A stretch of 64,000 bases of DNA. Source: Planctomycetia bacterium. GTDB taxonomy: Bacteria > Planctomycetota > Planctomycetia > Pirellulales > JACPPG01. The notes under the pieces are model-generated. The model was not told the DNA's origin. It did no database searches and was given only the letters and a program-made list of their open reading frames with translations. Of the stretch, positions 46,610-56,735 are shown one piece after another. The stretch is taken from assembly GCA_016191115.1 (NCBI GenBank), contig JACPPG010000015.1, positions 83,802 to 147,801 on the forward strand, written 5' to 3'. Within the stretch, counting starts at the first letter, position 1; every line of letters begins with the position of its first letter. A program made the translations under genes and the position numbers.

Positions 46610-49600
46610 TCAGTTGGTACCGCGTTCCAGCCGGCTGAAATACTCGTCCAGGCCGGCGCGGAATTCCTCGGGCAATGTGCTACCGGTTTCGCCGGTGGTC
46701 TGCGACACGCCGCGATCCTCGCGGACTTCCTTATCGTTGAGGCCCGATCCGACGAGCGCGAGCGCCGCGTCGCTGGTGGTGCCGCTGCCGCCGCCACCGG
46801 GCGAGGAGCCGCCGCCACCGCCGCCGCGCGGATTGATGCGCTTCGACTGCAGCAATAGCTCGATCGCTTCGGTCTCGGCCGCGATCGCTTGCGAGCCCGT
46901 GTCCGGCCGGCCCAGGATGTCGGCCGCCTCATCCATCACCATCTCCACGCGCCCCAAAAGCGCGATCTCCTTGGCGAAGTCCTCTTCGCCGTCGGGCAGC
47001 TCGCGGATGCGGACCGTGAGCTTGTCGACGCGCTCGGACAATCCCTCTTGCGTCTCGCGCAATCCGCCGGCGCGCTCGCCGTACTCTTCGGTGGGCAAAG
47101 CCGCGCGGGCCTGCTCGGCCACGCGCGTCTCCTCGCGCAAGTTGACTTCCGCTTCCAGAATCTTCATCGCCTCGAGCACAATCGACGGCGGCAAGCTCCC
47201 CTTCGATTTGCACCCCGGACATTTGCCCTGGCAAGCCGGATCCACCAGGTCGTCCGCCCAGCGGTCGAACGTGTCGGACCAAAACTCGCACTGGGCGATC
47301 GACATGCCGGTCTCGACGCGGACGTCATCGGACAGTTGCCGCAAGCTGCCCACCGCGTCCTGCTCGCGCATTTCATCCAGCACGGTCTTGAAGCGCTGGA
47401 AGCGCCGCCGCTCGAAATACGATTGCATGTCGTCCATGATCGTGGAGACGTTCAGGCTGCTTTTGGCCTCGACGCCGGCCAGCTCCGTCAGCGCCTCGGC
47501 CTGTGGAGCAGACACTTTGCCGTGCTGGCCGAACGCGCTATTGACCTGATCGATGATCTTTCCGGCGACGACGTACTGCTGGCGGGCCGCCGCCTTGAGC
47601 CGTTTCACGAGCGTGCTGCCTTCCAGGTTGGCCAGCACCTTGTTGAGCTCGTCGGCAATCTTCTCGAACTCAGCGAGCAAATCCTGCTGGGCTTTCACGG
47701 CTTCGTCGAGCTTCTCAGCGGCCGGCGTAGGCGATTGCTTTTTATTGGGGCCCGAGCTGGCGATCGTCGTCACCGGCAAGCGGAGTTTCGGTTGCGAGGC
47801 GTTCTTATTCGCCTCCTGCGGCTCGCCGTCCTCCTTCTTCGGCTGCTGCGACGATTCGGCATCAACGACCCGCGGCACGGCGGGCTTCGGCTTGCTATCG
47901 CCCGGCTTGGCCGGCGTCCCGCCCGCATCGCGGACCTGGCCCGCCATCGGCGTGGGTTTCGTCGGTGCGTTGGCCGCGATGCCGGGCGCCTGCGACGACT
48001 CCTTCAGCAGGTCGGCCACGGTGGGCATACGATTGGCCGAGATATCTTTGAGGATCTGCAGCATTTCGGCCCACTTCTCCAGATGGCCGACGCCGAATTC
48101 GGGATTCCGCATGGCCTGCCGCACCAGCTCCTCGCCGCCGCTCACCAGACCGGTCAGGCGGCGCCCGTTGGCCCGCTCGGCGGTCGATTGCGCCTCGATC
48201 TGCCGCCGCGTCTCCGGCCGATCGAGCTCCTCGGGCGAGAGCATCCGCAGTTGCTGATTCGTGTGGTGCAGTTGCATCTCGCGGTCGCGCACTTCGAGCG
48301 ACTGCCGATGCCATTTGCTCAATTGCTCGGTGATCCAGATGTAATGCTGTTCGGCCGTGAGCACGTACAAGAGGTACGTCGGCGAATAGACGCGGGCCCG
48401 GCCCGGCAAATAGTCCTCGGCGAAGATGCGGACGTTCAACGGTTGGGCTTCGATCCCCAGGGTCTGCGCGCAAAATGTGCCGGCCAGCTCCAGCGTTTCC
48501 TTGTCGGCGGCGCCGGCCGAAAGCACGCGCTCTCCCTGGGCGGGCTTGGCGACCGCCCCCGCGTCGATGCCGCGCCATTCGACCCCCACCACCTTGACGC
48601 CAAAATCGTCCTGGGCGCGGACCTTGAAGGCCAGCGTCTCCGAATCGAGCACGACCCGCTGCCGCGGCAGGTCTTCGATCGCCAGCGACGGCGCCTCGTC
48701 CTCGCGGGCGGTGATGGAAATCACGAACGGCTCCTGCCCCGCCAGGCCGAATTCGTCCTTCCACTCGAAGGCCAGCTTGCGCGAGGCGTCGATCTTGGCG
48801 GGCGCACTCGACACGAGCGCGCCAGCAGGCGTCGCGGGCTGGCCGTCCACCGCCGCGCTCGACAACTCCCGGTTGGCCGTGGCCGTGAACGCCGCCACGC
48901 TGCCTGAGACCAGCGAAATCGTGCCGCCACGCACGTCCTTGTGAAGGGGCCGCGGGCGCTTTAGATATTCCGGCAACTGAACGTCGGCCGCCACGCCGGA
49001 CAATTCGGGGCGGAGCATCGGCTCGACGTGTACGCGCTGCCGCGCGTCGCCGATGCGAAGCCGCAGCCATGCGGCGTCGATCTGCGGCGGCAGGGCATAG
49101 TCGTAGTGTCCGTCCTGAAGCGCCGCGGTCACGGGCACCTGACTGCCGAGTTGCCCGCTGCCGGTCGCCGGCTGCCAGCGCGATTCGTCGAGCAGGTGGA
49201 CCGTAATCGCGACCGGCTCTCCGTGGGCCACGACCAACCGGTCGGGAAGCTGCTCGACGGCCGTAAACGTGTACCGCGGAATTGGCCTCCAGGGGGCGAT
49301 GAAGCGCTGCCAGGCGTTGGTCGCCGCGGAGGGAAATAGCGCCGCGAGCGTCACCGCCACGGCCGCCGGCGCGGCCAGCATCCACGCCCAGAATCGATGA
49401 CGTGGGTTGGGGACGGCATCGCGGAAGTCACGCCGGCTGGCTTCGTCGGCCACCTGGTGAATCGCCGCTTCGCACAACGCGCGGCTGCGGGCCTGCTCCG
49501 ATTCGCTCCGCACCAGCTCGATAATCCCGAGCATCTGGTCGCCGATGCTTGGATGCGCGCGGCTCAACAGCCGCGCAAGCTGCTCCATCCGCCGATGTCC

Positions 49601-49861
49601 CCACACCCACCGGTGCAGATAGACCGGCACCACCGCGCAGCAGCTTACGGCCACCAGAAAGATGGCCAGGCGGGCCCAGCCCGGCGTGTCCGTCACGCGA
49701 TCGAGCGCGAACACGGCGAGAAATGACAGGATGACGCCCGCGAGCGCGCCGCAGGCGGCTTCGGCCGACTTGATCGCCCACACGCGGCGGCGAAAGTCGT
49801 GCAGTTGCGTCTCCAGCGACGAAGGCAATCGCAATCCGGCATTGGGCTGCAGAACGCTCAT
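46610..49861 (-). CDS. DUF4175-like large membrane protein
   Basis: 1083 aa; N-terminal TM pair, long extracytoplasmic region with coiled-coil segments; position next to VWA genes. Confidence 0.75.
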   Translation of the reverse strand: MSVLQPNAGLRLPSSLETQLHDFRRRVWAIKSAEAACGALAGVILSFLAVFALDRVTDTPGWARLAIFLVAVSCCAVVPVYLHRWVWGHRRMEQLARLLSRAHPSIGDQMLGIIELVRSESEQARSRALCEAAIHQVADEASRRDFRDAVPNPRHRFWAWMLAAPAAVAVTLAALFPSAATNAWQRFIAPWRPIPRYTFTAVEQLPDRLVVAHGEPVAITVHLLDESRWQPATGSGQLGSQVPVTAALQDGHYDYALPPQIDAAWLRLRIGDARQRVHVEPMLRPELSGVAADVQLPEYLKRPRPLHKDVRGGTISLVSGSVAAFTATANRELSSAAVDGQPATPAGALVSSAPAKIDASRKLAFEWKDEFGLAGQEPFVISITAREDEAPSLAIEDLPRQRVVLDSETLAFKVRAQDDFGVKVVGVEWRGIDAGAVAKPAQGERVLSAGAADKETLELAGTFCAQTLGIEAQPLNVRIFAEDYLPGRARVYSPTYLLYVLTAEQHYIWITEQLSKWHRQSLEVRDREMQLHHTNQQLRMLSPEELDRPETRRQIEAQSTAERANGRRLTGLVSGGEELVRQAMRNPEFGVGHLEKWAEMLQILKDISANRMPTVADLLKESSQAPGIAANAPTKPTPMAGQVRDAGGTPAKPGDSKPKPAVPRVVDAESSQQPKKEDGEPQEANKNASQPKLRLPVTTIASSGPNKKQSPTPAAEKLDEAVKAQQDLLAEFEKIADELNKVLANLEGSTLVKRLKAAARQQYVVAGKIIDQVNSAFGQHGKVSAPQAEALTELAGVEAKSSLNVSTIMDDMQSYFERRRFQRFKTVLDEMREQDAVGSLRQLSDDVRVETGMSIAQCEFWSDTFDRWADDLVDPACQGKCPGCKSKGSLPPSIVLEAMKILEAEVNLREETRVAEQARAALPTEEYGERAGGLRETQEGLSERVDKLTVRIRELPDGEEDFAKEIALLGRVEMVMDEAADILGRPDTGSQAIAAETEAIELLLQSKRINPRGGGGGGSSPGGGGSGTTSDAALALVGSGLNDKEVREDRGVSQTTGETGSTLPEEFRAGLDEYFSRLERGTN

Positions 49862-49966
49862 CGGGTGTCCCTTTCAATCCTGCGGGAACCGTATTTCGTT
49901 AAAACGCGACGTCGACGCTTCCCCCTCACCCCGGCCCTCTCCCGCCAGGGGAGAGGGCGTTTCTTG

Positions 49967-52168
49967 TTAGATCAAGCCAATGACCTTTCGTCCTACCCAA
50001 AACACACCCAGCAACGCCACAAGCGCCCCCATCACCGCCGGGTGACACCAAAGCTGCACGCGCCGCACCGACGGAGGCGCCTCAGGCAAGGCGGCCAGCG
50101 ACTGCAGCACTTGTTCCAGCCGATTCGTCGCGATCACCTGGCCGCGCGTCACCCGCGCGATCTCCTCGAGCACTTCCGGGCGGGCCGCCCGGCCGATCCG
50201 TTCGACATCGCCCCCCTGTACGAAAAACGACGTCTCCAGGGTCGCACCGGTCTGCTTGCACGACAGGGTGACTTCGTGCCGGCCGGGCTCTTCGGCCGTG
50301 AAGCGGCCGGCGAACGCGCCCCATTCATCACCCGAAGAGGTGAACCGCACCGTCTCGGCCTTGCCGGAGGGGGCGACAACGCGCGCGGTGACGTCGCCAG
50401 CCGGTAGCGGCTCGCCGCTACGTTCCATGACGTTGGCCGACAGGGCGACCGTCTGCCTGACCTGCGGCTGCTCGGGAGAGTAGTACATCCGCATGGTCTC
50501 GCCCTTCGCCATGTTCCGCTGATACGCCATCCAGCGTACCACCTGGCCCCAAAAACGATAGTGATATTTGTCCTCGACCCCCTTCCGCCACCGCCACGCC
50601 CCGTCGGTCCCCATGAACAAGACCTTGCCGGCCCCGAACGTTCGCGTCGCCAAAAGCGGTAAACGGCCGAATTCATTTGACACGTCCTTGTGGACGCACA
50701 GCACCTCCGCCCCGGCTTTGGCTCGCAACGCCGCCGCATACCACTGGAATCCGGGCAGCCCTTCCCAGACCTCGATATTGTCTTCCTGCGTGTCCGCCAG
50801 CTTCGTCAGCAAGCTGCGGCGGCCGAGCTCCGTCAGCTCGAAATGGCTGGGCGTCCGCGAACCCCAGCCGCTGGCTTGTGCCGGGTCGAGCATCACCGGG
50901 CACAGGTCGCCCAGTTCCGTATCCAGTAGCGACAGTTGCCGTCCCTGCCAGCCCGGCATGAACACCAGTCCGCTGGCCTGATGCTCGATCAGTCCCTTGA
51001 GTAGGCGGCAATCCTCGGGCGAAAGTTGGCCATCTTCGACGCCGACGTCCCCCAGGAAGACCACGTCGAATTTCGACAGCTCATCGAGCCCCTTGGGGAA
51101 CTGTTTGATGTAGTCCTTGTTGCCGCCGCCCCCCTTGGCCAGGCCCGGATGAAACAGCAGGCACGACAGATCTACTCCGGGATCGCGCGACAAGGCGTTG
51201 CGCAGGTAGCGGTATTCCCACCGCGGCACGGACTCGACCACCAGCACGCGCAGCTTCTCTTCGCGAATGGCGATCGGCGTCGACAGCCGGTTGTTGTCCG
51301 CAAGCAGCTCCTCGGGGTGTTTGGGGACGTCGAGCGTGAGCGTGTAGTCGCCGGTTGCTTTCGGCTTCCACACGATCCATTCGGTCGTGCGGCCCATGGG
51401 CGCGATGCGGACATCCTTACTGATCGGGTCGCCGTCGGACGTGGTCAGCGTCACTGTAGTGACGTACTCACGCGGTAGAGTGCTCTCGATCGTGAACGGC
51501 ACGCGGACCGATTTGCCCGTGATGCCGAACGTCGGCGAATCGAGACTCAATAGTTCCACGTCCGGCAAGCGCGACGAACTCCCGGCCGGCACCACGAACA
51601 CGGGAATCTCCTTCAATCGCAAGGCCGAGGCGGCCTGGACAGGCGGATCGCCTTCGTTCCAGTCGCCGTCCGAAGCCAGCACGATGCCGCGCAGGTTCTT
51701 GAACCGCTGCGGCGCCTCGGCCAGCGGCTGGTGCAGGTTGGTTCCATGCCCCGCCTCGGCCGGCGAAAAGGGCTGAATCTGCACGGCCAGTCGCTCGTCG
51801 AGCGACCTCCAGAACGTGCTCTCGGTCAAAGGCGCGATCGCTTCCCGCCGCGAGGCGAGGGCTGCCGCCGAGGACGCTTCGCCTGCCGCCACGTCGCGCG
51901 TGTCCATGCTCGGCGAGCTGTCGCACAGCACGGCGATCGACGGCTTCTCTTGCGGCCGGTACTCCTCGACCCACTCGGGCTGATTCAACAGTAGCGCCGC
52001 GAGCGCGACGGCGGCCAGCCGCACCAGTTCCAGCACGCCGTAGTCCCGCCGATAGCCGCTGCGCCGCCACGCGACGAAGCACAGGCCGGCCGTGCCGATC
52101 ACGACCACAAGCGACGCCGTGACCGACCACGGCACCCACAGGAACGTCAGTGAGTGGGCCGTGCTCAT
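49967..52168 (-). CDS. Membrane-anchored VWA/glutamine-amidotransferase-like protein
   Basis: 733 aa from MSTAHSLTFLWVPWSVTASL; PSIAVLCDSSPSMDTRD; C-terminal TM; overlaps next gene. Confidence 0.85.
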   Translation of the reverse strand: MSTAHSLTFLWVPWSVTASLVVVIGTAGLCFVAWRRSGYRRDYGVLELVRLAAVALAALLLNQPEWVEEYRPQEKPSIAVLCDSSPSMDTRDVAAGEASSAAALASRREAIAPLTESTFWRSLDERLAVQIQPFSPAEAGHGTNLHQPLAEAPQRFKNLRGIVLASDGDWNEGDPPVQAASALRLKEIPVFVVPAGSSSRLPDVELLSLDSPTFGITGKSVRVPFTIESTLPREYVTTVTLTTSDGDPISKDVRIAPMGRTTEWIVWKPKATGDYTLTLDVPKHPEELLADNNRLSTPIAIREEKLRVLVVESVPRWEYRYLRNALSRDPGVDLSCLLFHPGLAKGGGGNKDYIKQFPKGLDELSKFDVVFLGDVGVEDGQLSPEDCRLLKGLIEHQASGLVFMPGWQGRQLSLLDTELGDLCPVMLDPAQASGWGSRTPSHFELTELGRRSLLTKLADTQEDNIEVWEGLPGFQWYAAALRAKAGAEVLCVHKDVSNEFGRLPLLATRTFGAGKVLFMGTDGAWRWRKGVEDKYHYRFWGQVVRWMAYQRNMAKGETMRMYYSPEQPQVRQTVALSANVMERSGEPLPAGDVTARVVAPSGKAETVRFTSSGDEWGAFAGRFTAEEPGRHEVTLSCKQTGATLETSFFVQGGDVERIGRAARPEVLEEIARVTRGQVIATNRLEQVLQSLAALPEAPPSVRRVQLWCHPAVMGALVALLGVFWVGRKVIGLI

Positions 52169-54147
52169 GAGGTCGCTCCCGCGGCGCGGGCCGCCTTGGG
52201 CAGACACAGCACGGCTTCCAGCACAAGCGCGATCAACATCGTCGCCAGGAATATCCGCCAGATTTCCTGGATCAACGACCGCAGGTTGCCCGCCGCATCG
52301 TCGACGCGGGCAAAGTTGAGATCGTGAAATAGCTCGGCGACGCGGGCGTCGGCCACGACGCTGGCGCCGTCTTCGGCGGCCGGTCGATTGACGGCCAGCA
52401 GGCGATCGCCAGCCGTGTACACGCCGCGATGAAACGAGGCCTCGGTCGACAATCCCTGGTCCCCCTCGGTGACCGCGTTCCACGGCGTGGGGATGTCGCC
52501 GTCCGGTTCGCCGGCATCCAACTGGCGCGCCTTGCCCAGCACGGCCGAGCCCGCGGCCAACGCCCGCTGCACGAAGGCGTACAGCACGACGCCGCTCGTG
52601 GCCAGGGTCGAATCGGCCGGCGCCGGCGTGGTCGCCCAAAAATAGACCCCGCCGCGCTTGGTGGGGACGCGGGCCAATAGCGGCCCGCCCCCGCGCAACG
52701 TCGCCAACGGCGTGAATTCGCCTTTCATGCCGCAGTGCCCGCCGATTTCCAGTTGGCCTACGGGAAGTGCCGCGCCGCTGAGCGTCCGAGAGAGCATATC
52801 TTCGTCGCTGCGCCACGTCTCGACCGCGACGTGCTCGTTGCCGGTGACCCACGTCTGCCACTGCACACCGAACAATTCTTCATCGCCCGGGTTTCGCGGC
52901 GGGAAGAACGCTACGACGCCGCCACGGTCCACGAACGACTGGACCAATTCCGCGTCGGCGCCCGTCGGCAACGGCGCCTGCCACAGCAGGAGCGCGATCT
53001 GGTCCCATTCGACCGACGATAGTTGGTCCTCCGTGACGACCTCGGCCGAGCACTGAAACGCCGGATCGGGAGCCACGTCGGCGGCAAGTTGCAACGGGCG
53101 CTGCGCCTGCGCGTCTTCCGCGACGACGATCGTGCGGCGCGGCGGCGGATTGTCGAACACAAAGTAGAAGTCGTCGTCGGCCGGGTTCGCGTCCGCCGGG
53201 ATCGACACGCGTCCCCACCCGCGCTCGCGGGAGCGCTCGATCGGGATCTGGTGATTCTTGAGCTCCGTTTTCGATCCGACGAGCTCGACGTTCACGACGG
53301 AACGGGCCCCCTCGATGTCGAATTGCACCGGCAGGCTGATCTTCTCCTCGCTGTCGCCTTCGCGCGACAGGCTGAGCGAGACCAATAGCTCGGCGCCGTC
53401 GCTGGTGGCCTGCCGGCGAACGTCGGTGACGCGGACCGCGATGTTCGAGGTCGCGGCCTGCGGGTAGGCCAGCAGGTGAATGCGCGCCCCTTGCGGCAAT
53501 TCGAGAAACGCTTCGCGCAACGTGGCCCACCGGCCGCTCTCCGCATCCCAATCGTTGGCGCGCAGGTCCGAGCAGATCCATATCTCGGTCCGGCCAGGCC
53601 GGTTGCGGCGGATATAGTCGTGCGCCGCGCGGAGCATGGCCGGCAAATCGGCCGCGGCGCTGGCCGGGCCGGCCGCCGGCAGGTTCAAAAGCGCGGCCGC
53701 CGAGTCCAGCTCGTACGGCTCGTTCATCGCGCTTTCAACGAGCACCCACCGGTCCGAGCCGATCGTCTGCAAGGTCTGCGCGAGCTGCTTGCGGCCGGTC
53801 TCGAGCTTTGATTCGCCCGTGCCGGAACCGCGCTCTTGCATGCTGGGCGAGCGATCCAAGAGGATGATCGTCGTGTCAGCGCGGCCGCCGGCGGCCAGCC
53901 CGAGCCAACCCGAGGCCAGCGGCCGGCTCACCGCGAACACCAGGCCGGCGATCGCCAAAGTGCGGAACAGCATGATCAGCCATTGCCGCAGGCGCGAGTA
54001 GCCGCGCGCCATCCGCCGGGCCGCCAAGAGAAACATCATCGCGGCCCACTGAATCGTCTGGAAACGCCGCTGATTCACCAGGTGGATAATGATCGGTAGC
54101 GCCACAAGCGGCAGACCGGCCAATAACCACGGCTGGAGAAAGCTCAT
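52165..54147 (-). CDS. BatA-N-terminal/VWA domain membrane protein
   Basis: MSFLQPWLLAGLPLVALPIIIHLVNQRRFQTIQWAAMMFLL, TTIILLDRSPSMQERGSG. Confidence 0.92.
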   Translation of the reverse strand: MSFLQPWLLAGLPLVALPIIIHLVNQRRFQTIQWAAMMFLLAARRMARGYSRLRQWLIMLFRTLAIAGLVFAVSRPLASGWLGLAAGGRADTTIILLDRSPSMQERGSGTGESKLETGRKQLAQTLQTIGSDRWVLVESAMNEPYELDSAAALLNLPAAGPASAAADLPAMLRAAHDYIRRNRPGRTEIWICSDLRANDWDAESGRWATLREAFLELPQGARIHLLAYPQAATSNIAVRVTDVRRQATSDGAELLVSLSLSREGDSEEKISLPVQFDIEGARSVVNVELVGSKTELKNHQIPIERSRERGWGRVSIPADANPADDDFYFVFDNPPPRRTIVVAEDAQAQRPLQLAADVAPDPAFQCSAEVVTEDQLSSVEWDQIALLLWQAPLPTGADAELVQSFVDRGGVVAFFPPRNPGDEELFGVQWQTWVTGNEHVAVETWRSDEDMLSRTLSGAALPVGQLEIGGHCGMKGEFTPLATLRGGGPLLARVPTKRGGVYFWATTPAPADSTLATSGVVLYAFVQRALAAGSAVLGKARQLDAGEPDGDIPTPWNAVTEGDQGLSTEASFHRGVYTAGDRLLAVNRPAAEDGASVVADARVAELFHDLNFARVDDAAGNLRSLIQEIWRIFLATMLIALVLEAVLCLPKAARAAGATS

Positions 54148-55055
54148 CGCAACCCCTTCGATTGTGCGCGGCTCACGAGGAAGCGGATCAGCACCTGCTC
54201 GTAGCTCTGGTCGAGGCTGATCCGCTGGTAGTCGATGGCCGACTCGAGGACGAACCCGCGCAACTGATCCAGGTATTGGTGCAATGCCTTGGTGTAGCGG
54301 TCGCCGATGTCGTTGGGCTCGGCGAAGATCGACGGCCCCCCTTCCATGTCCAGAAACCGCATCGGGCGGCGAAAGTTGAAATCGAGCTCCAGCGGATCGA
54401 GCAGGTGAAACACGGCCACGTCGTGCCGGCGGAACCGCAAGTGCTGGAAGCACTCGTTCAATAGCGCCGGCTCGATAAACAAGTCCGAGAGAATAATCAC
54501 GAGCGCCCGTTGGCGAATCGTCTCGGCCAGCTCGTGCAAGGCCGGCGCAAGCTGCGTTTCCCCCTTCGGCTCGATTTCCTCAAGCAGGTCGAGGACCAGC
54601 CGCAAGTGCGGGGCGTTCCGCCGCGGCGGCAGATTGCGGAGGATGCCGCCGGCGACGCAAGCCAGGCCCACCGCGTCACCTTGCTGGCTGGCAAGATAGC
54701 CCAGCGTGCCCGCGATCCGCCGGGCGTAATCGATCTTGGTGACGCCTTGCGACCCAAAGCCCATCGAGCCGCTGGTGTCGACGACCAGGCAGCAGCGGAG
54801 ATTCGTGTCGGCCTCGAATTCCTTGACGTAGAAGCGGTCGCTCCGGCCGTAGGCCCGCCAGTCAAGCCGTCGCAGGTCGTCGCCCGGGACGTATTTGCGA
54901 TACTCGGCGAATTCGACGCTGGCGCCGCGATGAGGGCTGGCGTGTCGGCCCGACACGCTTCCCTGCATCGGCCGCCGGGCAAAAAGGGGCATCCCCACCA
55001 GGCGCGACAGAACCTGCGCGTCGAGAAACCGGCGAGGGTGGCGGTCCGAAAACAT
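54144..55055 (-). CDS. DUF58 domain-containing protein
   Basis: GSVSGRHASPHRGASVEFAEYRKYVPGDDLRRLDWRAYGRSDRFYVKEFEADTNLRCCLVVDTSGSM. Confidence 0.95.
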   Translation of the reverse strand: MFSDRHPRRFLDAQVLSRLVGMPLFARRPMQGSVSGRHASPHRGASVEFAEYRKYVPGDDLRRLDWRAYGRSDRFYVKEFEADTNLRCCLVVDTSGSMGFGSQGVTKIDYARRIAGTLGYLASQQGDAVGLACVAGGILRNLPPRRNAPHLRLVLDLLEEIEPKGETQLAPALHELAETIRQRALVIILSDLFIEPALLNECFQHLRFRRHDVAVFHLLDPLELDFNFRRPMRFLDMEGGPSIFAEPNDIGDRYTKALHQYLDQLRGFVLESAIDYQRISLDQSYEQVLIRFLVSRAQSKGLR

Positions 55056-55070
55056 AGCCCAGCGCCTCGA

Positions 55071-55285
55071 GGTCTAGCTCATTTTTCGGTCGGGGGTCTG
55101 GCTCATTTTTCGGCCCGGGGTCTGGCTCATTTTTCGGCCGCCAGAAGTCGTTTCTCACTTCCAGCCTGCCGGCCGAAAAATGTGCCTGACCCCCTCTGCA
55201 CAACGCAGGGCCCGGCTCATTCTTTCGGCCGCAAGAGAACCGTCTCTTGCTTCCAGCGCTAGCGGCCGAAAAATCTGCCTGCCCC
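55071..55285. repeat. Family 1 hairpin cluster with three tandem left arms and a second diverged hairpin
   Basis: GGTCT(a/g)GCTCATTTTTCGG at 55071, 55095 and 55119 (24-bp period); right arm 55171-55194; second pair 55208-55230 / 55264-55285. Confidence 0.88.
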
Positions 55286-55300
55286 CTCTCCAAAACGCTG

Positions 55301-56329
55301 CTACTGCTCCTCGATCATCTCCGCAACCAGCCGCTTGACGATTTGCTTCGCGTCGAGCCCCTCGGCCTGCGCTGCGAACGTGGTGATCACGCGGTGCGTC
55401 AGCACAGGCAGGGCGACTTCGTGAACGTCCTCCAGCCGCACCATGTAGCTTCCGTGCAAGGCGGCGCGCGTTTTGGCGCCCAGGATCAGGTACTGCACCG
55501 CGCGGGGCCCGGCCCCCCACGCCACGAGCGGCTTGATCCACGCCGGCGCGGCGGCGCTGCGCGGCCGCGTCTTGCGAACCAGCCGGGCCGCGTACTGATA
55601 GATATGGTCCGGAACCGGAACGCGCCGCACAAGGTGCTGATGCTCGATGATCTCGCCGGCCGTCAGCACGTGGTCTAGCTCTGGCAGGGCGTCGCCCGTC
55701 GTCGTCCGGGCGATCGACACCTCTTCCTCCTCGGAAGGGTAGTCCAGCTCGATCAGGAACATGAAGCGGTCGAGCTGCGCCTCGGGCAGCGGATACGTCC
55801 CTTCCTGCTCGACCGGGTTCTGCGTCGCCAATACAAAAAACGGCGGCTCGAGCTGGAACGTCTTGCCGACGATCGTCACCTTTTGCTCCTGCATCGCTTC
55901 GAGCATCGCCGCCTGCGTCTTCGGCGGGGCACGGTTGACCTCGTCCGCCAGGACGATGTTGGCGAACACCGGACCGTGCACGAAATGAAACTCGCGCCGG
56001 CCGTCCGCGCCGTCTTGCAAAATGTCCGTGCCCGTGATGTCCATCGGCATCAAGTCGGGCGTGAACTGGATGCGGCGGAACTTCAGCGACATGGTCTCGG
56101 CGACCTTGCTCACGAGCAAGGTCTTCGCCAGGCCCGGCACGCCCATCAGCAAGCCATGGCCGCGGGCGAACAGGCAAATCGAGACGCGCTCGATGGTGTC
56201 GTGCTGCCCGATGATGACGCGGCCGAGCTGCTTCCGCAGGGCGCCGTAGAGTTCGCGCAGCCGGTCGATGGCCTGCACGTCGTTGTCGCTCAGGCTGCCC
56301 GCGACCGCGGGACTGGTGGTGGTTGCCAT
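55301..56329 (-). CDS. MoxR family AAA+ ATPase
   Basis: LFARGHGLLMGVPGLAKTLLVSKVAE, GPVFANIVLADEVNRAPPKTQAAMLEAMQE, FFVLATQNPVEQEGTYPLPEAQLDRF. Confidence 0.96.
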   Translation of the reverse strand: MATTTSPAVAGSLSDNDVQAIDRLRELYGALRKQLGRVIIGQHDTIERVSICLFARGHGLLMGVPGLAKTLLVSKVAETMSLKFRRIQFTPDLMPMDITGTDILQDGADGRREFHFVHGPVFANIVLADEVNRAPPKTQAAMLEAMQEQKVTIVGKTFQLEPPFFVLATQNPVEQEGTYPLPEAQLDRFMFLIELDYPSEEEEVSIARTTTGDALPELDHVLTAGEIIEHQHLVRRVPVPDHIYQYAARLVRKTRPRSAAAPAWIKPLVAWGAGPRAVQYLILGAKTRAALHGSYMVRLEDVHEVALPVLTHRVITTFAAQAEGLDAKQIVKRLVAEMIEEQ

Positions 56330-56569
56330 GGAGGGACTCCGCAAGGGGCCGCGTGGATGTCTGCCTCAAATGCCTCTTGCCGCGTTCCGAGCCCGTTGCG
56401 GCATGGATCGAAGGACCGTGCCAAACTTGGGAGTTTGGGTTGACCTTACGATACCACACGGCCGGCGCAGGGGGAAACTACTCAAGGACACTCCTTTATA
56501 TGACGCGCAGGGGCGCGCAAAAGTTCTTACGCACGCCGCCGGGAATTGTTTTGGCGGTTTCGGGCTTGC

Positions 56570-56656
56570 CGGGAGGGCGAAGCTCCTGCTGAGCCGGTCG
56601 GTCTGCGACTATTGCGTCTTGTTGGTTCGTGGCTCGGCAGGAGCCTCGCCCTCCCG
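56570..56656. repeat. Family 3 hairpin copy
   Basis: CGGGAGGGCGAAGCTCCTGCTGAGCC (56570-56595) / GGCTCGGCAGGAGCCTCGCCCTCCCG (56631-56656). Confidence 0.88.
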
Positions 56657-56735
56657 ACGCCGCTGTATCCACTTGTTTGACCCTGCCCTGACGCGGCGAT
56701 ATAGTGCGGAGCACCTTGGGGCGGAAGGCGCGCTC

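Noticed and set aside
44709-49100. Long plus-strand ORFs (946 aa at 44709..47549, 672 aa at 46889..48907)
   Set aside because: Antisense to well-supported minus-strand genes; low-complexity Arg/Leu/Gly-rich translations typical of shadow ORFs in high-GC DNA.
55071-55140. Short evenly spaced repeats that could suggest CRISPR
   Set aside because: Only three 24-bp units with almost no spacer; each is an arm of a hairpin repeat, and no cas genes are nearby.
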